Position numbers and translations under genes: made by a program. From Geobacter sp. (GTDB lineage: Bacteria; Desulfobacterota; Desulfuromonadia; Geobacterales; Pseudopelobacteraceae): 55,296 nt of DNA. Within the stretch, counting starts at the first letter, position 1. The number at the start of each line of letters is the position of its first letter. Shown in pieces: positions 45,671-55,194 of this stretch. Where the stretch lies: assembly GCA_009885845.1 (NCBI GenBank), contig VFJW01000086.1:1-55296 (forward strand), read 5' to 3'. The notes beneath the pieces are model-generated. The model saw only the letters and a list, made by a program, of their open reading frames with translations. It did no database searches and was not told the DNA's origin.

Positions 45671-46330
45671 TTAAACGATTCTCGCCAGCACGGTTTCTCC
45701 TGCTGCTGTTTTGTCTCCCAGTTTCACCAGAGGTTCTACATCAGGCGGCAGGTACACATCCACTCGTGAGCCAAAGCGAATTAAACCATATCGTTCGCCA
45801 CGCACCAGTAGATCACCAACACGGGGATAGCTGATAATTCTGCGTGCTACCAGTCCAGCAATCTGAACAAATGCTATTCTGGCGCCTCCGGCGATTTCCA
45901 GCACAATGCCATTACGCTCGTTCTCACAGGAGGCGCGACCGTCACGGGCATCAAAAAATTTCCCCCGATGATGAAACGTGTCGATAACCCTGCCGTCAAA
46001 AGGGGTGCGGTTGACATGAACACTGAATACTGACATGAAAATACTGATTTTCAACGCCTCTGCGCCAAGCGGCGTTTCCGGTACCCGTTCAGCGACAATT
46101 ACAACCCCATCAGCCGGAGCAATAACTGCAGTGACGTCAGATGGAGTCACCCGTTCCGGATTGCGGAAAAAATAGAGTACGAACAGTGTTACCAGCAGGG
46201 AAAGCGCGGCTGGGAATGACAGGGTAGCAGAGCAGAGTTTCCATGCGGAAAAAGTCAGCAGTACTGTCAGGCCAGCGGAATAAGCGATGAACGGGTAACC
46301 TTCTCGGGCAAACGGGGATGAATTAGTCAT
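45671..46330 (-). CDS. psd: Phosphatidylserine decarboxylase, short (archaetidylserine-type) form
   Basis: 219 residues. Two N-terminal TM helices, then FFRNPERVTP, APADGVV, FMSVFSVHVNRTPFDG (His) and the self-cleavage site RFGSRVDVYLP, where the Ser yields the pyruvoyl group. Produces phosphatidylethanolamine. ATG 46330 chosen; the extension to 46378 has no ribosome site. 16 bases before pssA. Confidence 0.94.
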   Translation of the reverse strand: MTNSSPFAREGYPFIAYSAGLTVLLTFSAWKLCSATLSFPAALSLLVTLFVLYFFRNPERVTPSDVTAVIAPADGVVIVAERVPETPLGAEALKISIFMSVFSVHVNRTPFDGRVIDTFHHRGKFFDARDGRASCENERNGIVLEIAGGARIAFVQIAGLVARRIISYPRVGDLLVRGERYGLIRFGSRVDVYLPPDVEPLVKLGDKTAAGETVLARIV

Positions 46331-46420
46331 AAACCTGCCTGGCCCTGAAAATAGAATACGTGCATAATACGAGGACACCCCTCTCCGGGCAGAGTAGGGG
46401 CGTCATGACTCGCATTGAGA

Positions 46421-47503
<1,083 letters not shown>

Positions 47504-47537
47504 TTACTACATTCAACCGTTACTGTCAATGTTTCTG

Positions 47538-48029
47538 CTATCCGTTCCACCCTTTGGCACCTCTGCCGATAGCGACAGAACCGGTACGTACGACCTCTTT
47601 CAGGCCGAGTGGGCGCAGCAGTTCAAGAATCCCGTCAATCTTGAGCGGATTACCGGTCGCCTCAATGGTATATGATTTCGGCGTGACATCAATAATCTTG
47701 GCGCGGAAAATATCGACAATGCGCAGAACTTCTGCCCGGCCATCATCTTCGGCAGCAACCTTTATCAGTGCCAGCTCACGCTCAATGGCGCTGCCATCAG
47801 TGAAATCAAGAACCTTGAGTACATCAATCAGCTTGTTGAGCTGCTTGTTTATCTGCTCAAGAATCTGGGCGTCGCCACGGGTAACGATCGTCATTCGCGA
47901 CAGACCCTCTTCATTTGTCGGTGCTACCGAAAGAGACTCGATGTTGAAACCACGTCCTGAAAAAAGAGTTGCAACGCGGGATAGAACCCCGAAATCGTTT
48001 TCAACTATAACTGAAATTGTATGCTGCAT
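47538..48029 (-). CDS. ilvN: Acetolactate synthase small (regulatory) subunit
   Basis: 163 residues. N-terminal ACT domain (HTISVIVENDFGVLSRVATLFSGRGFNIESLSV) that binds valine for feedback inhibition, then the ALS small-subunit C-terminal domain (about 85-160). Encoded between ilvB and ilvC, as in many bacteria. Confidence 0.95.
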   Translation of the reverse strand: MQHTISVIVENDFGVLSRVATLFSGRGFNIESLSVAPTNEEGLSRMTIVTRGDAQILEQINKQLNKLIDVLKVLDFTDGSAIERELALIKVAAEDDGRAEVLRIVDIFRAKIIDVTPKSYTIEATGNPLKIDGILELLRPLGLKEVVRTGSVAIGRGAKGWNG

Positions 48030-48054
48030 GGGAAAAACCCTCCATGATTATTTT

Positions 48055-48125
48055 GTAGGGGCAACCCCATGTGGTTGCCCTGTTTTTGAACGGTATATTG
48101 GGCGGCCACACGGGGCCGCCCCTAC
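48055..48125. repeat. Paired GTAGGGGC palindromic repeats between ilvB and ilvN
   Basis: Two units, 48055-48080 and 48100-48125, each a perfect palindrome in its core (GGGCAACC/GGTTGCCC and GGGCGGCC/GGCCGCCC), arranged as inverted copies whose outer ends GTAGGGGC and GCCCCTAC match exactly. The right unit contributes the ilvB stop codon (48122-48124). In RNA this would form a strong hairpin between ilvB and ilvN. Confidence 0.8.
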
Positions 48126-49822
48126 GCGTTCAGTACCATTTCATTAAGCGATGCTCCGGCCGGAACCATTGGCAGCACTTTTTCTTCGCGGGCAATCTTG
48201 AATTCCATGATTACCGGCCCCTTTTCCTTGAAACCCTTCTTGATAACCGACTCGACTTCACCCGGTTTAGTGGCAAGGAACCCTTTGGCACCATAGGCAT
48301 CGGCTAGTTTGATATAGTCGATCGGCAGTTCCATGCAGGTGGATGAGTAGCGTTTGTCGAAGAACAGTTCCTGCCATTGACGTACCATGCCGAGAAAATT
48401 GTTGTTCAGAATAACAATTTTAACCGGGAGCTTGTTCTGTACCAGGGTCGCCATCTCCTGAATGTTCATCTGAACGCCGCCGTCACCGCAGATTGAAATA
48501 ACCTGGCGGTTCGGGAAGGCCGCCTGGGCTCCCATAGCCGCCGGCAGTCCGTAACCCATCGTGCCGAGACCGCCGGAGGTCAGCAGCGTGCGGGGTTTGT
48601 TGAATTTGAAAAACTGGGCTGTCCACATCTGGTGCTGGCCGACATCTGTTGAGATGATGGCATCTTCATCGGACAATTCGCGCAGTTTCTGAATGACAAA
48701 CTGAGGCTTGATAATAGTACTGCTCTGTTTGTACCCGATAGGATGTTTTTCCTTCCACCCGGAAATATCCAGATGCCAGGGTGCAAGAGCCGTCGTAAAT
48801 CCGGCGAGCTTCTCCTTGCTCTTGTCGGCCTGTTTGATCATCTTGGTTAACACATCCTTGACATCGCCGACTATCGGTAGATCAACGCGAACATTTTTCT
48901 TGATGGAAGTCGGGTCTACATCGATATGAATAATTTTTGCGTGCGGAGCAAACGTCGAAAGTTTGCCGGTAACCCGATCGTCAAAACGTGCCCCGACGGC
49001 TATGATGAGATCACTGTTGGTCATCGCCATATTGGCGCAATAGGAACCGTGCATGCCGAGCATGCCGAGTGAAAGATCATCGCTCTCGGGAAATGACCCG
49101 AGTCCCATCAAAGTAGTTGTCACCGGAATTGTCAGCTTGCGTGCCAATGCGGTCAGTGGTTCGGCAGCGCCGCCAAGCACCGCTCCGCCACCGACGTACA
49201 AGACCGGTCGCTGTGAATCAAGCATCATGGTAACGGCTTTTTCCACCTGGCGGGGATGTCCGGAGAGGTTGGGTTTGTAGCCGCGAATTTCTACCGTTTC
49301 CGGGTAATGAAATTCACCCTGAGCCATCTGGACATCCTTCGGAAAATCTACCAGTACCGGGCCGGGACGACCACTGCGTGCGATGTAAAAGGCTTTTTTC
49401 ATGGTCAGGGCGATGTCCTTGACATCCCGGATCAGAAAACTGTGTTTGGTGCAGGGGCGGGTGATGCCGATAATATCGACTTCCTGAAAGGCATCGTTTC
49501 CGATCAGCGCCGTCGGTACCTGCCCGGTAATAATGACCATCGGGATGGAATCCATATACGCGGTAGCAATGCCGGTTACGGTATTGGTCGCGCCGGGGCC
49601 TGAAGTAGCGATTGCCACTCCGACTCTGCCGGTGGCCCGGGCGTAGCCGTCAGCAGCATGGGTGCCGGCCTGTTCGTGGCGCGGCAGGATATGGTGTATC
49701 TCCTTGAAATTAAAAAGCTCGTCATACAGGTTGATAACCGTTCCGCCCGGATAGCCGAAAACAGTGTCTACCCCCTCTTTTTTCAAGCATTCCAGCATTA
49801 TTCGTGCGCCGTTCATTTTCAT
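48122..49822 (-). CDS. ilvB: Acetolactate synthase large (catalytic) subunit
   Basis: 566 residues. ThDP enzyme: catalytic Glu region YPGGTVINLYDELF near residue 30 and downstream RHEQAGTHAADGYARATG, central FAD-type domain, and the ThDP/Mg motif GDGGVQMNIQEMATLVQ (about 440-456) ending in NN. Condenses pyruvate into acetolactate or acetohydroxybutyrate. AGAGG precedes ATG 49822. Its last codon is followed by a TAG supplied by a GTAGGGGCG repeat. Confidence 0.97.
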   Translation of the reverse strand: MKMNGARIMLECLKKEGVDTVFGYPGGTVINLYDELFNFKEIHHILPRHEQAGTHAADGYARATGRVGVAIATSGPGATNTVTGIATAYMDSIPMVIITGQVPTALIGNDAFQEVDIIGITRPCTKHSFLIRDVKDIALTMKKAFYIARSGRPGPVLVDFPKDVQMAQGEFHYPETVEIRGYKPNLSGHPRQVEKAVTMMLDSQRPVLYVGGGAVLGGAAEPLTALARKLTIPVTTTLMGLGSFPESDDLSLGMLGMHGSYCANMAMTNSDLIIAVGARFDDRVTGKLSTFAPHAKIIHIDVDPTSIKKNVRVDLPIVGDVKDVLTKMIKQADKSKEKLAGFTTALAPWHLDISGWKEKHPIGYKQSSTIIKPQFVIQKLRELSDEDAIISTDVGQHQMWTAQFFKFNKPRTLLTSGGLGTMGYGLPAAMGAQAAFPNRQVISICGDGGVQMNIQEMATLVQNKLPVKIVILNNNFLGMVRQWQELFFDKRYSSTCMELPIDYIKLADAYGAKGFLATKPGEVESVIKKGFKEKGPVIMEFKIAREEKVLPMVPAGASLNEMVLNA

Positions 49823-49899
49823 ATAATAACCTCTTGTGTGTTGTGTAAATTCTTATGGATATCAGACCGGTCAGACGTGTCAGACTGGTCTGAAAACAT

Positions 49900-51561
49900 T
49901 TAATCAGCAGTTGTAATTGCCCCGGTGTGGGCTGACGTAACGACTTTGGCATAGCGGGCGAGCCAGCCGCCTTTGATCTTCGGCTGCGGCGCCTTCCATC
50001 CGGCGCGACGGGTAGTGAGGGTTGCATCGTCTACCAGAAGTTCCAATCGCCGGTTCGGAATATCGAGTAAAATCCTGTCGCCATCCACCACCAGGGCGAT
50101 CGGTCCACCTTCGGCGGCTTCCGGGGATATATGCCCGATGCAGGGGCCGCGTGTGCCTCCCGAAAAACGACCATCGGTAATGAGCGCGACACTGTCGCCG
50201 AGTCCCATCCCCATGATTGCAGCGGTCGGAGCCAGCATTTCCCGCATGCCAGGGCCGCCTTTCGGACCTTCATAGCGAATAACCACAATGTCACCGGACT
50301 TGATTTTCCCTTCCATGATGGCAGCCATCGCCAGCTCTTCCGCATCATAACAACGGGCGGTACCCTCAAAATACATCATGGCGTCAGAAACTCCCGACTG
50401 CTTGACGACGGCCCCTTTGGGAGCGATGTTTCCGGAGAGGATGGCGATGCCACCTTCCTTCTTTATCGGATTCCCGAGCGGGCGGATAACCTCCTCGTCT
50501 ACATTCTCTATACTTGCGGCCAGCTGGTGGGTCGTAAGGCCGAAAAGTGTCTGCGTATCCTTGATCTTGCTCCCGAGCTGTTTCAGAACGCCGCTTACGC
50601 CACCGGCAATGTCGAGATCTTCCATAAAATGCTCACCGGCAGGATTCATTGAAGCCAGTTGCGGAGTATCTTTTCCCAGTACGTCGAACAGTTCCAACGG
50701 CAGATCGACGCCGGCTTCATGGGCGATAGCCAGCAGATGCAGCACGGTGTTGGATGAACCGCCCAGAGCCAGATCAACCCGGATCGCGTTCTCGAACGCT
50801 TCACGAGTCATAATATCGCGCGGTTTAACGTCATTATTCACCAGCTCGACAATCTTTTCGCCGGAGGCAAAGGCGATGCGCCGTTTCAGCGCCGAAACCG
50901 CAAGGGCGGTGCCGCAGCGGGGCAGACTCATGCCCATGGTCTCGGTCAGGATAGCCATGGTATTTGCCGTAAAAAGTCCCTGACAGGAACCCATACCGGG
51001 ACAGGCGTTGTCTTCGCAGACCTGCAGTTCCTTGTCGTTGATAACACCGGCTTTATAGCGCGCCATCGCTTCAAAAGTGTCAGAAACGAAGGAATATTTG
51101 CGTCCGGCAGAGCCGCGACCGCTCATCATCGGTCCGGCGGTGACTACGATGCAGGGGATATTCAGGCGGGCAGCCGCCATCAGCATGCCGGGGGTGATTT
51201 TATCGCAATTGGTCAGCAGTACCAGGCCGTCAAGACGGTGTGCCTCTGCCACAGACTCAACCATATCGGCAATCAGTTCACGGGTCGGGAGGGAGTAATG
51301 CATCCCCTTGTGCCCCATCGCCATACCGTCGCACACGCCTGGAATACCGAAAAAGAAAGCATACCCGCCGCCGGAGTGAACGCCTTTTTCAATAAAACGC
51401 TCCAGATCGCGCATGCCGACATGTCCGGGGATCAGGTCGGTAAAGCTGGTTGCGACGCCGATAAACGGCTTGTCCATCTGATTTTGCGGGACACCGGTCC
51501 CTTTGAGCAGGGCGCGGTGCGGTGTCCGCTCCAGCCCTTTTTTAATCATGTCGCTACGCAT
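49900..51561 (-). CDS. ilvD: Dihydroxy-acid dehydratase
   Basis: 553 residues. Fe-S dehydratase of Val/Ile synthesis. Cluster Cys residues in [11 protein letters not shown] and [19 protein letters not shown] (with Cys near 50, 120 and 190-range positions), Lys/Mg site in the [15 protein letters not shown] region and C-terminal [24 protein letters not shown] lies seven bases before ATG 51561. First gene behind the cluster's promoter. Confidence 0.96.
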   Translation of the reverse strand: MRSDMIKKGLERTPHRALLKGTGVPQNQMDKPFIGVATSFTDLIPGHVGMRDLERFIEKGVHSGGGYAFFFGIPGVCDGMAMGHKGMHYSLPTRELIADMVESVAEAHRLDGLVLLTNCDKITPGMLMAAARLNIPCIVVTAGPMMSGRGSAGRKYSFVSDTFEAMARYKAGVINDKELQVCEDNACPGMGSCQGLFTANTMAILTETMGMSLPRCGTALAVSALKRRIAFASGEKIVELVNNDVKPRDIMTREAFENAIRVDLALGGSSNTVLHLLAIAHEAGVDLPLELFDVLGKDTPQLASMNPAGEHFMEDLDIAGGVSGVLKQLGSKIKDTQTLFGLTTHQLAASIENVDEEVIRPLGNPIKKEGGIAILSGNIAPKGAVVKQSGVSDAMMYFEGTARCYDAEELAMAAIMEGKIKSGDIVVIRYEGPKGGPGMREMLAPTAAIMGMGLGDSVALITDGRFSGGTRGPCIGHISPEAAEGGPIALVVDGDRILLDIPNRRLELLVDDATLTTRRAGWKAPQPKIKGGWLARYAKVVTSAHTGAITTAD

Positions 51562-51632
51562 GTGAAAGTCCTTGGGGAAAGATTGGTTTGATACCGCTAA
51601 ACCCTTGATTGATCAGAATTTACGGGTTGTAA

Positions 51633-51661
51633 AGAATAATATAGATAACCGGATGTGTCAA
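51633..51661 (-). promoter_or_regulatory. Sigma70 promoter of the ilvD-pssA cluster
   Basis: Minus strand TTGACA (complement of 51656-51661), 17-bp spacer, TATTCT (complement of 51633-51638), 70 bases before ilvD. I see no Ile/Val/Leu-rich leader peptide or terminator between promoter and ilvD, so classical ilv attenuation is not supported. Confidence 0.8.
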
Positions 51662-51700
51662 ACTTAAATGCCTGTGACGGCACTTTTGTCAGTAAAAAAA

Positions 51701-52177
51701 CTATGTGGTTACCCCTCTGTTCCGGGCAGTCAAACCCTGCAGGAAATTTCTCAGAAACTGGTCGCCACACTCTTTGAAATGCTTGTGCTCTTTATTTCTG
51801 AACAGGGCACTCAATTCTGATTTTGAAATGGTAACACCGGCACGCAGCATGATCGCCAGCATATCACCTTCTTTCAGATCAAGTGCGATGCGCAACTTTT
51901 TCAGGATGGCATTATTGTTCAGGGATGCATCCGGTTTCGGCAGTTCCCCCGCATCCTCATCCCTTCGGCCTCTTTTATGAATAATCAGGCCATCGAGAAA
52001 AAATGAGAGCAGCGGATTACTGCAGGCAATAAATTCTTCTTCCTCTTCCTTCTTCAGCAGCTTGAGCAGGGTAGGCTGTTCCAGACTGCAACCGGACAAC
52101 TGGAAAATATCGATCATGCCGGGATTGCTGATATCAAGTGCGTAGCGAACCCGGCGCAAAATGTCGTTGTTGTTCAT
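51701..52177 (-). CDS. DUF1456 (YehS-like) protein
   Basis: 158 residues built of two repeats: NNNDILRRVRYALDISNPGMIDIFQLSG (about 2-70) and NNNAILKKLRIALDLKEGDMLAIMLRAGV (about 85-150). This duplicated helical DUF1456 layout is that of E. coli YehS; function unknown. ATG 52177 has AGGAG eight bases upstream; the reading from 52261 translates the upstream repeat. Confidence 0.87.
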   Translation of the reverse strand: MNNNDILRRVRYALDISNPGMIDIFQLSGCSLEQPTLLKLLKKEEEEEFIACSNPLLSFFLDGLIIHKRGRRDEDAGELPKPDASLNNNAILKKLRIALDLKEGDMLAIMLRAGVTISKSELSALFRNKEHKHFKECGDQFLRNFLQGLTARNRGVTT

Positions 52178-52243
52178 GTATAAGTCTCCTGAATAAGTGT
52201 TTCTCAAGGCTTCGTTGGACAAATGAGATTTAAACCTTTTTTT

Positions 52244-52354
52244 CACGCGACGACGCGCCAAAAGTAGGCGCCTCCAGGCGACGACGCAACGTTTAAAAGC
52301 AGTAAACCAAAAATTGTCCAGAAGCCTTTCGTCGCGTCGTCGCGTCGTTGCGTG
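52244..52354. repeat. CGACGACGC inverted repeat element
   Basis: CACGCGACGACGCG (52244-52257) and a related GCGACGACGCAACG block (52278-52291) face a complementary CGTCGCGTCGTCGCGTCG...TTGCGTG stretch at 52330-52354. Built from short GACGC units; likely a dispersed intergenic repeat between two minus-strand genes. No gene in 52178-52372. Confidence 0.65.
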
Positions 52355-52372
52355 AGTAATGCCTTTTTGCGC

Positions 52373-52954
52373 TTATTTGAATGCTGCCACCTGTGCCTGA
52401 TACATCGTCACCTGCACATACCGGACGGCATAATCGGTATTGCATCTGATGCACGTTACGAAGAACGGCTTACCGTTTTTCCCTTTTTCAACCGGCAGAT
52501 CCTGTTTGTGACTGCAGTAAGGGCAGGTTGCCACGACAACAGTCTGGGCGATTTTTACCGGTTTTATATCTGCCGGCGTTGACTTTTTTGCTGCAGGCGG
52601 GGCCGGTTTAAACACCTGTAGATGATCTTCGGATAGCTCAGATAGTGAAGAAGTGCTTTTCGGCATGATAGTACGCTCCTTTTTTGTCGAAGTGGTAATC
52701 GGAAGAAATTCATCTTCTGGATGTTCGATAATGGTTGCCGGCGGCGGCAGGATACCTTTCAGCGCTTTTTTCCAGAGCAGCGGCATCGATGTTTTCGAAT
52801 AGTGCAGCGGTCTGACGCCCCTCATTAATGCCGCTCCGGCGACGACGATATAATACTTGTCGCGATACGACACGAGCGTCTGACTGCCGATTTCAGCCAC
52901 CTTGAAACCGGATGATATTTTGTTGTCGAGCCAGAAAGTTATTGTTTCATCCAT
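52373..52954 (-). CDS. Hypothetical protein with C-terminal zinc ribbon
   Basis: 193 residues; family not recognised. N-terminal mixed domain (ETITFWLDNKISSGFKVAEIGSQTLVSYRDKYYIVVAGAALMRG), a Pro/Ser/Lys-rich linker (about 90-140), and a C-terminal rubredoxin-like zinc ribbon: CPYCSHKQ and CIRCNTDYAVRYV (two CxxC pairs). It could bind nucleic acid or serve as a small regulatory zinc protein. ATG 52954 with AGGAGG seven bases upstream; GTG 52957 is too close to it. Confidence 0.65.
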   Translation of the reverse strand: MDETITFWLDNKISSGFKVAEIGSQTLVSYRDKYYIVVAGAALMRGVRPLHYSKTSMPLLWKKALKGILPPPATIIEHPEDEFLPITTSTKKERTIMPKSTSSLSELSEDHLQVFKPAPPAAKKSTPADIKPVKIAQTVVVATCPYCSHKQDLPVEKGKNGKPFFVTCIRCNTDYAVRYVQVTMYQAQVAAFK

Positions 52955-53109
52955 CACTTCTCCTCCTTAACTGAGTTGCATTCGGTAACAGTTACCAGAA
53001 TCGCAGCCTGGTTACCAATAAAAATCATCACGCAAGATATTTTATACACTGGTCATCATGCTCGAAAGGGTGAAGAGTGATGTGTCTTGATAGAAAAATA
53101 AAGAATTGA

Positions 53110-53143
53110 GTAAGCATCCCCCGGCAGAGCCGGGGATGCTTAC
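53110..53143. repeat. Near-perfect 15-bp hairpin
   Basis: GTAAGCATCCCCCGGC (53110-53125) pairs with GCCGGGGATGCTTAC (53129-53143) around AGA, with one bulged C. It stands directly before the AbiEi remnant and could end transcripts or mark a repeat insertion. 52955-53158 otherwise has no gene. Confidence 0.7.
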
Positions 53144-53158
53144 TCGTGGCCAAAGATA

Positions 53159-53341
53159 ATGCTGGATGGCTTTTACATGGCAACTCCGGAAAAGGCTTTG
53201 CTCGATACAGCCTGTTTTCGCAAAGGATTGCCGGTTCGGGATGAGCTGGAATTGGACAAGATTGACCGGGTACTGATCTGGCAGATGGCGCTGGCCTATC
53301 CCAAAAGGGTGCAGGATGATATGGCAGAACTTATCCGGTGA
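53159..53341 (+). pseudogene. Remnant of an AbiEi-type antitoxin/regulator
   Basis: 60 codons resembling the C-terminal end of type IV antitoxin AbiEi regulators: FYMATPEKALLDTACFRKGLPVRDELELDKIDRV. Full-length members have about 200 residues and an N-terminal winged helix, both missing here, and no AbiEii nucleotidyltransferase follows. Read as a decayed TA module. Confidence 0.6.
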
Positions 53342-53533
53342 GGGTGGGCACGGGTCGGGGGAATCGGGCACTGCGCGCCGTGCCCCTGTAGTGGGGAAAT
53401 TAATCGAAATTGTGTCCCTTGATTTCCAAATGAGTAATCGTGGTTCCATGCTTCTGATACACCTTGATTTACGTTGCCACATACGGTGAATGATGGTAAA
53501 TGTTTACCCAGTTTCCATACCGAGGTTAAATAT

Positions 53534-53785
53534 ATGGTTGATTGGAACCGTTTTTCTCCGACAGATTTTGAGTATGATTTTGATAATGATAAATTGAGCG
53601 TTCACAGGGTTACTTTTGATGAGGTAGTCGATTGTTTTTTCTCTGATTTTTCAGTTTGCAGGAACAAATCTTACAAAGACAGGTTTCAGCTTTACGGTAC
53701 GACAATCGGTGGCAGATCGCTGAAAATCATTTTTCAGATCAAGCCAGGTGGCATTGTCCGCATAATTACGGGGTGGGAAATATGA
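53534..53785 (+). CDS. BrnT-like toxin
   Basis: 83 residues: FEYDFDNDKLSVHRVTFDEVVDCFFSDF, YKDRFQLYGTTIGGRSLKIIFQIKPGGIVRIITGWEI. This follows the BrnT pattern (FE-D..K...H-V-F-EV..F; D-R....G....R.L.v.f....IRIITa), a RelE-fold ribonuclease toxin. ATG 53534 with GAGG upstream is preferred to the longer reading from 53474. Its stop overlaps the antitoxin start (ATGA); toxin-first order fits BrnTA. Confidence 0.7.
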   Translation: MVDWNRFSPTDFEYDFDNDKLSVHRVTFDEVVDCFFSDFSVCRNKSYKDRFQLYGTTIGGRSLKIIFQIKPGGIVRIITGWEI

Positions 53786-54069
53786 AAACGCAGCGTAATA
53801 AACAGATGGAAGAAGAAATTGATGCCATTGTCATTGCTCATGCTGATGATGAAGAGGCGTGGGATCAGCCTGTAAACGTTCGTAAGAAAAAAACTACCTC
53901 CGTGTCCCTGCCAGCAGCTCTAGCGGAGCGAGCGTTTTTCTTTTCCCGTGTTCACAAGGAGAAGAACACAGGAAACTGGATTGCGCGCATTATTCAAGAA
54001 CGCTTAGATATGGAAGAAGCTGCATTTACCGGATTAAAAAGAGATATGTTTGCCAAAAGCGCAAGGTAG
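53782..54069 (+). CDS. BrnA/CopG-like antitoxin
   Basis: 95 residues. Acidic N-terminus (EEEIDAIVIAHADDEEAWDQP) followed by a basic stretch and a ribbon-helix-helix type segment TTSVSLPAALAERAFFFSRVHKEKNTGNWIARIIQERL. Partner of the BrnT-like toxin, overlapping it by four bases. Confidence 0.7.
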   Translation: MKTQRNKQMEEEIDAIVIAHADDEEAWDQPVNVRKKKTTSVSLPAALAERAFFFSRVHKEKNTGNWIARIIQERLDMEEAAFTGLKRDMFAKSAR

Positions 54070-54083
54070 ACTGCGAACGGATT

Positions 54084-54260
54084 CTTGTACCAACAAAATT
54101 GCGGTAAGGTTACAGCATTAAATCCGGCCGCAGAGGTGGTAAATGGCAAGACATCACACAGGCAGGCAGGTCTTCCCCTAATAAACAGAACAGTCAGAAT
54201 TTTTTCTGATTGATCAGCTACAAACCGGCGTTGCGGCTAATACCGTGCGCCGGTTTTTTG
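54084..54260 (+). ncRNA. Structured RNA element, copy B
   Basis: Homologous to the leader at 2548-2743. Shared blocks in order: CTTGTAC, CAAAA, GCATT, AGAGGTGG, ATGGC..ACAT, CAGGCAG, TCTTC, TAATAAA, a 9-bp hairpin with one G.U pair (CAGTCAGAA/TTCTGATTG), then the terminator at 54222-54259. It lies between brnA and the vapBC promoter and is followed by its own intrinsic terminator, so here it could be a free-standing small RNA or the leader remnant of a lost gene. A 12-codon ORF (54143-54181) starts at the position matching the GTG start in copy A. Confidence 0.5.
54222..54259 (+). terminator. Intrinsic terminator, copy B
   Basis: AAACCGGCG pairs with CGCCGGTTT, with an inner GCGG/CCGT part, followed by six T. 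It matches the terminator at 2554-2590 at most positions, including flanking bases. Confidence 0.8.
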
Positions 54261-54269
54261 TTTTTAGCC

Positions 54270-54365
54270 TCTCACCCGGCCTTTGGCCACCCTCTCCCGG
54301 TGGGAGAGGGGATACATTTTACCTTCTCCATCAGGGAGAAGGTGTCCCGAAGGGGCGGATGAGGG
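54270..54365. repeat. CCCTCTCCC / CCTTCTCC hairpin cluster
   Basis: Two hairpins in a row: CCCTCTCCC-GGT-GGGAGAGGG (54290-54310) and ACCTTCTCC-ATCAG-GGAGAAGGT (54321-54343), with GGGCGGATGAGGGGCG after them. This composite is a typical dispersed intergenic repeat of many proteobacteria. Confidence 0.7.
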
Positions 54366-54441
54366 GCGCTTTTGACTTGACGCACAAACCAAACTGACAA
54401 CGCTGAGAAAAAGTAATTTATGTATAAAACAGAAACCGGTG

Positions 54442-54463
54442 TATAATGTAGTTACAAAACTAC
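54442..54463 (+). promoter_or_regulatory. -10 box and operator of TA module 5
   Basis: TATAAT (54442-54447) followed at once by the perfect inverted repeat GTAGTT-ACAA-AACTAC (54448-54463), then AGGAGG before the antitoxin start. The -35 is poor. Confidence 0.65.
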
Positions 54464-54475
54464 AGGAGGCCAGAT

Positions 54476-54757
54476 ATGGAAACAGTCGGATTGCGCGAGG
54501 CCAATGTTCATTTTGCCAGCTATTTAAAGAAAGTACGGGGAGGGGCAGAAATTATCCTTACCGATCGTGGCATCCCGATTGCCATAATCAAGCCGATAAT
54601 TTCAAACACTAATCCTCTTACAATAAAGCTTGATCAACTTGAGGCATCGGGAATGCTTCGCCGTGCAAAGGGCGAATTTATCCTCACGACACCTGTTTCA
54701 TGCAAAGGCGGTTTAATATCCGAAACCGTAACCGACCAGCGCCGGGAGCGTTGCTGA
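54476..54757 (+). CDS. Phd-like antitoxin of module 5
   Basis: 93 residues: METVGLREANVHFASYLKKVRGGAEIILTDRGIPIAIIKPI is a textbook Phd/YefM (prevent-host-death) domain. The tail is short and basic. AGGAGG lies upstream of ATG 54476. The stop shares one base with the toxin start (TGATG). Confidence 0.88.
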   Translation: METVGLREANVHFASYLKKVRGGAEIILTDRGIPIAIIKPIISNTNPLTIKLDQLEASGMLRRAKGEFILTTPVSCKGGLISETVTDQRRERC

Positions 54758-55194
54758 TGAAACCAAATGCATATTTTGACACCAGCGTCTGGCTCAAGCT
54801 CTACATAAACGAAGAGGGTTCAGATAGCGCACGGGAGATGGCAGGCACCTGCACTATTGTTTCTTCATCAATACTGATTACTGAATCCTTTTCAGCAATC
54901 AAGCGTCGTCACGTCGCCAGGCAGATCTCAAAAACCACATTTTTAAAACTGGTTAAACAGATAGGTTCCGATGTTGAGAATATTGACATCCTCCCACTAC
55001 TTGATCTCCACATTCGCCGTGCTGAAACGATAGTTCTGGAAACAGGTTCTGCCGCACTGGATGCCCTGCACATCGCTTCTGCTCTTGTTTTTTCAGAGTT
55101 ATCCGGCGAGAAGGTGCCCTTTTTAACTGCCGACAAAAGGCAAGCTGAAAGTGCGGAACAGTTGGGCTTGAAGGTTGTACGGATTGGGTTTTAA
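54757..55194 (+). CDS. vapC: PIN-domain toxin, VapC family (module 5)
   Basis: 145 residues. PIN toxin with Asp in AYFDTSVWLKLY, Glu in SILITESFSAIKR, Asp in AALDALHIASAL and Asp in FLTADKRQAESAE. ATG 54757 is chosen over the 54700 reading, which runs within the antitoxin gene. The remaining 100 bases of the window show no gene. Confidence 0.87.
   Translation: MKPNAYFDTSVWLKLYINEEGSDSAREMAGTCTIVSSSILITESFSAIKRRHVARQISKTTFLKLVKQIGSDVENIDILPLLDLHIRRAETIVLETGSAALDALHIASALVFSELSGEKVPFLTADKRQAESAEQLGLKVVRIGF

Noticed and set aside
51562..51661. Leader-peptide attenuator for the ilv cluster
   Set aside because: No short ORF rich in Ile, Val or Leu and no terminator/antiterminator pair between promoter and ilvD.
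54270..54365. CRISPR or attachment site
   Set aside because: Simple hairpins of a common dispersed repeat; no spacers, no integrase nearby.
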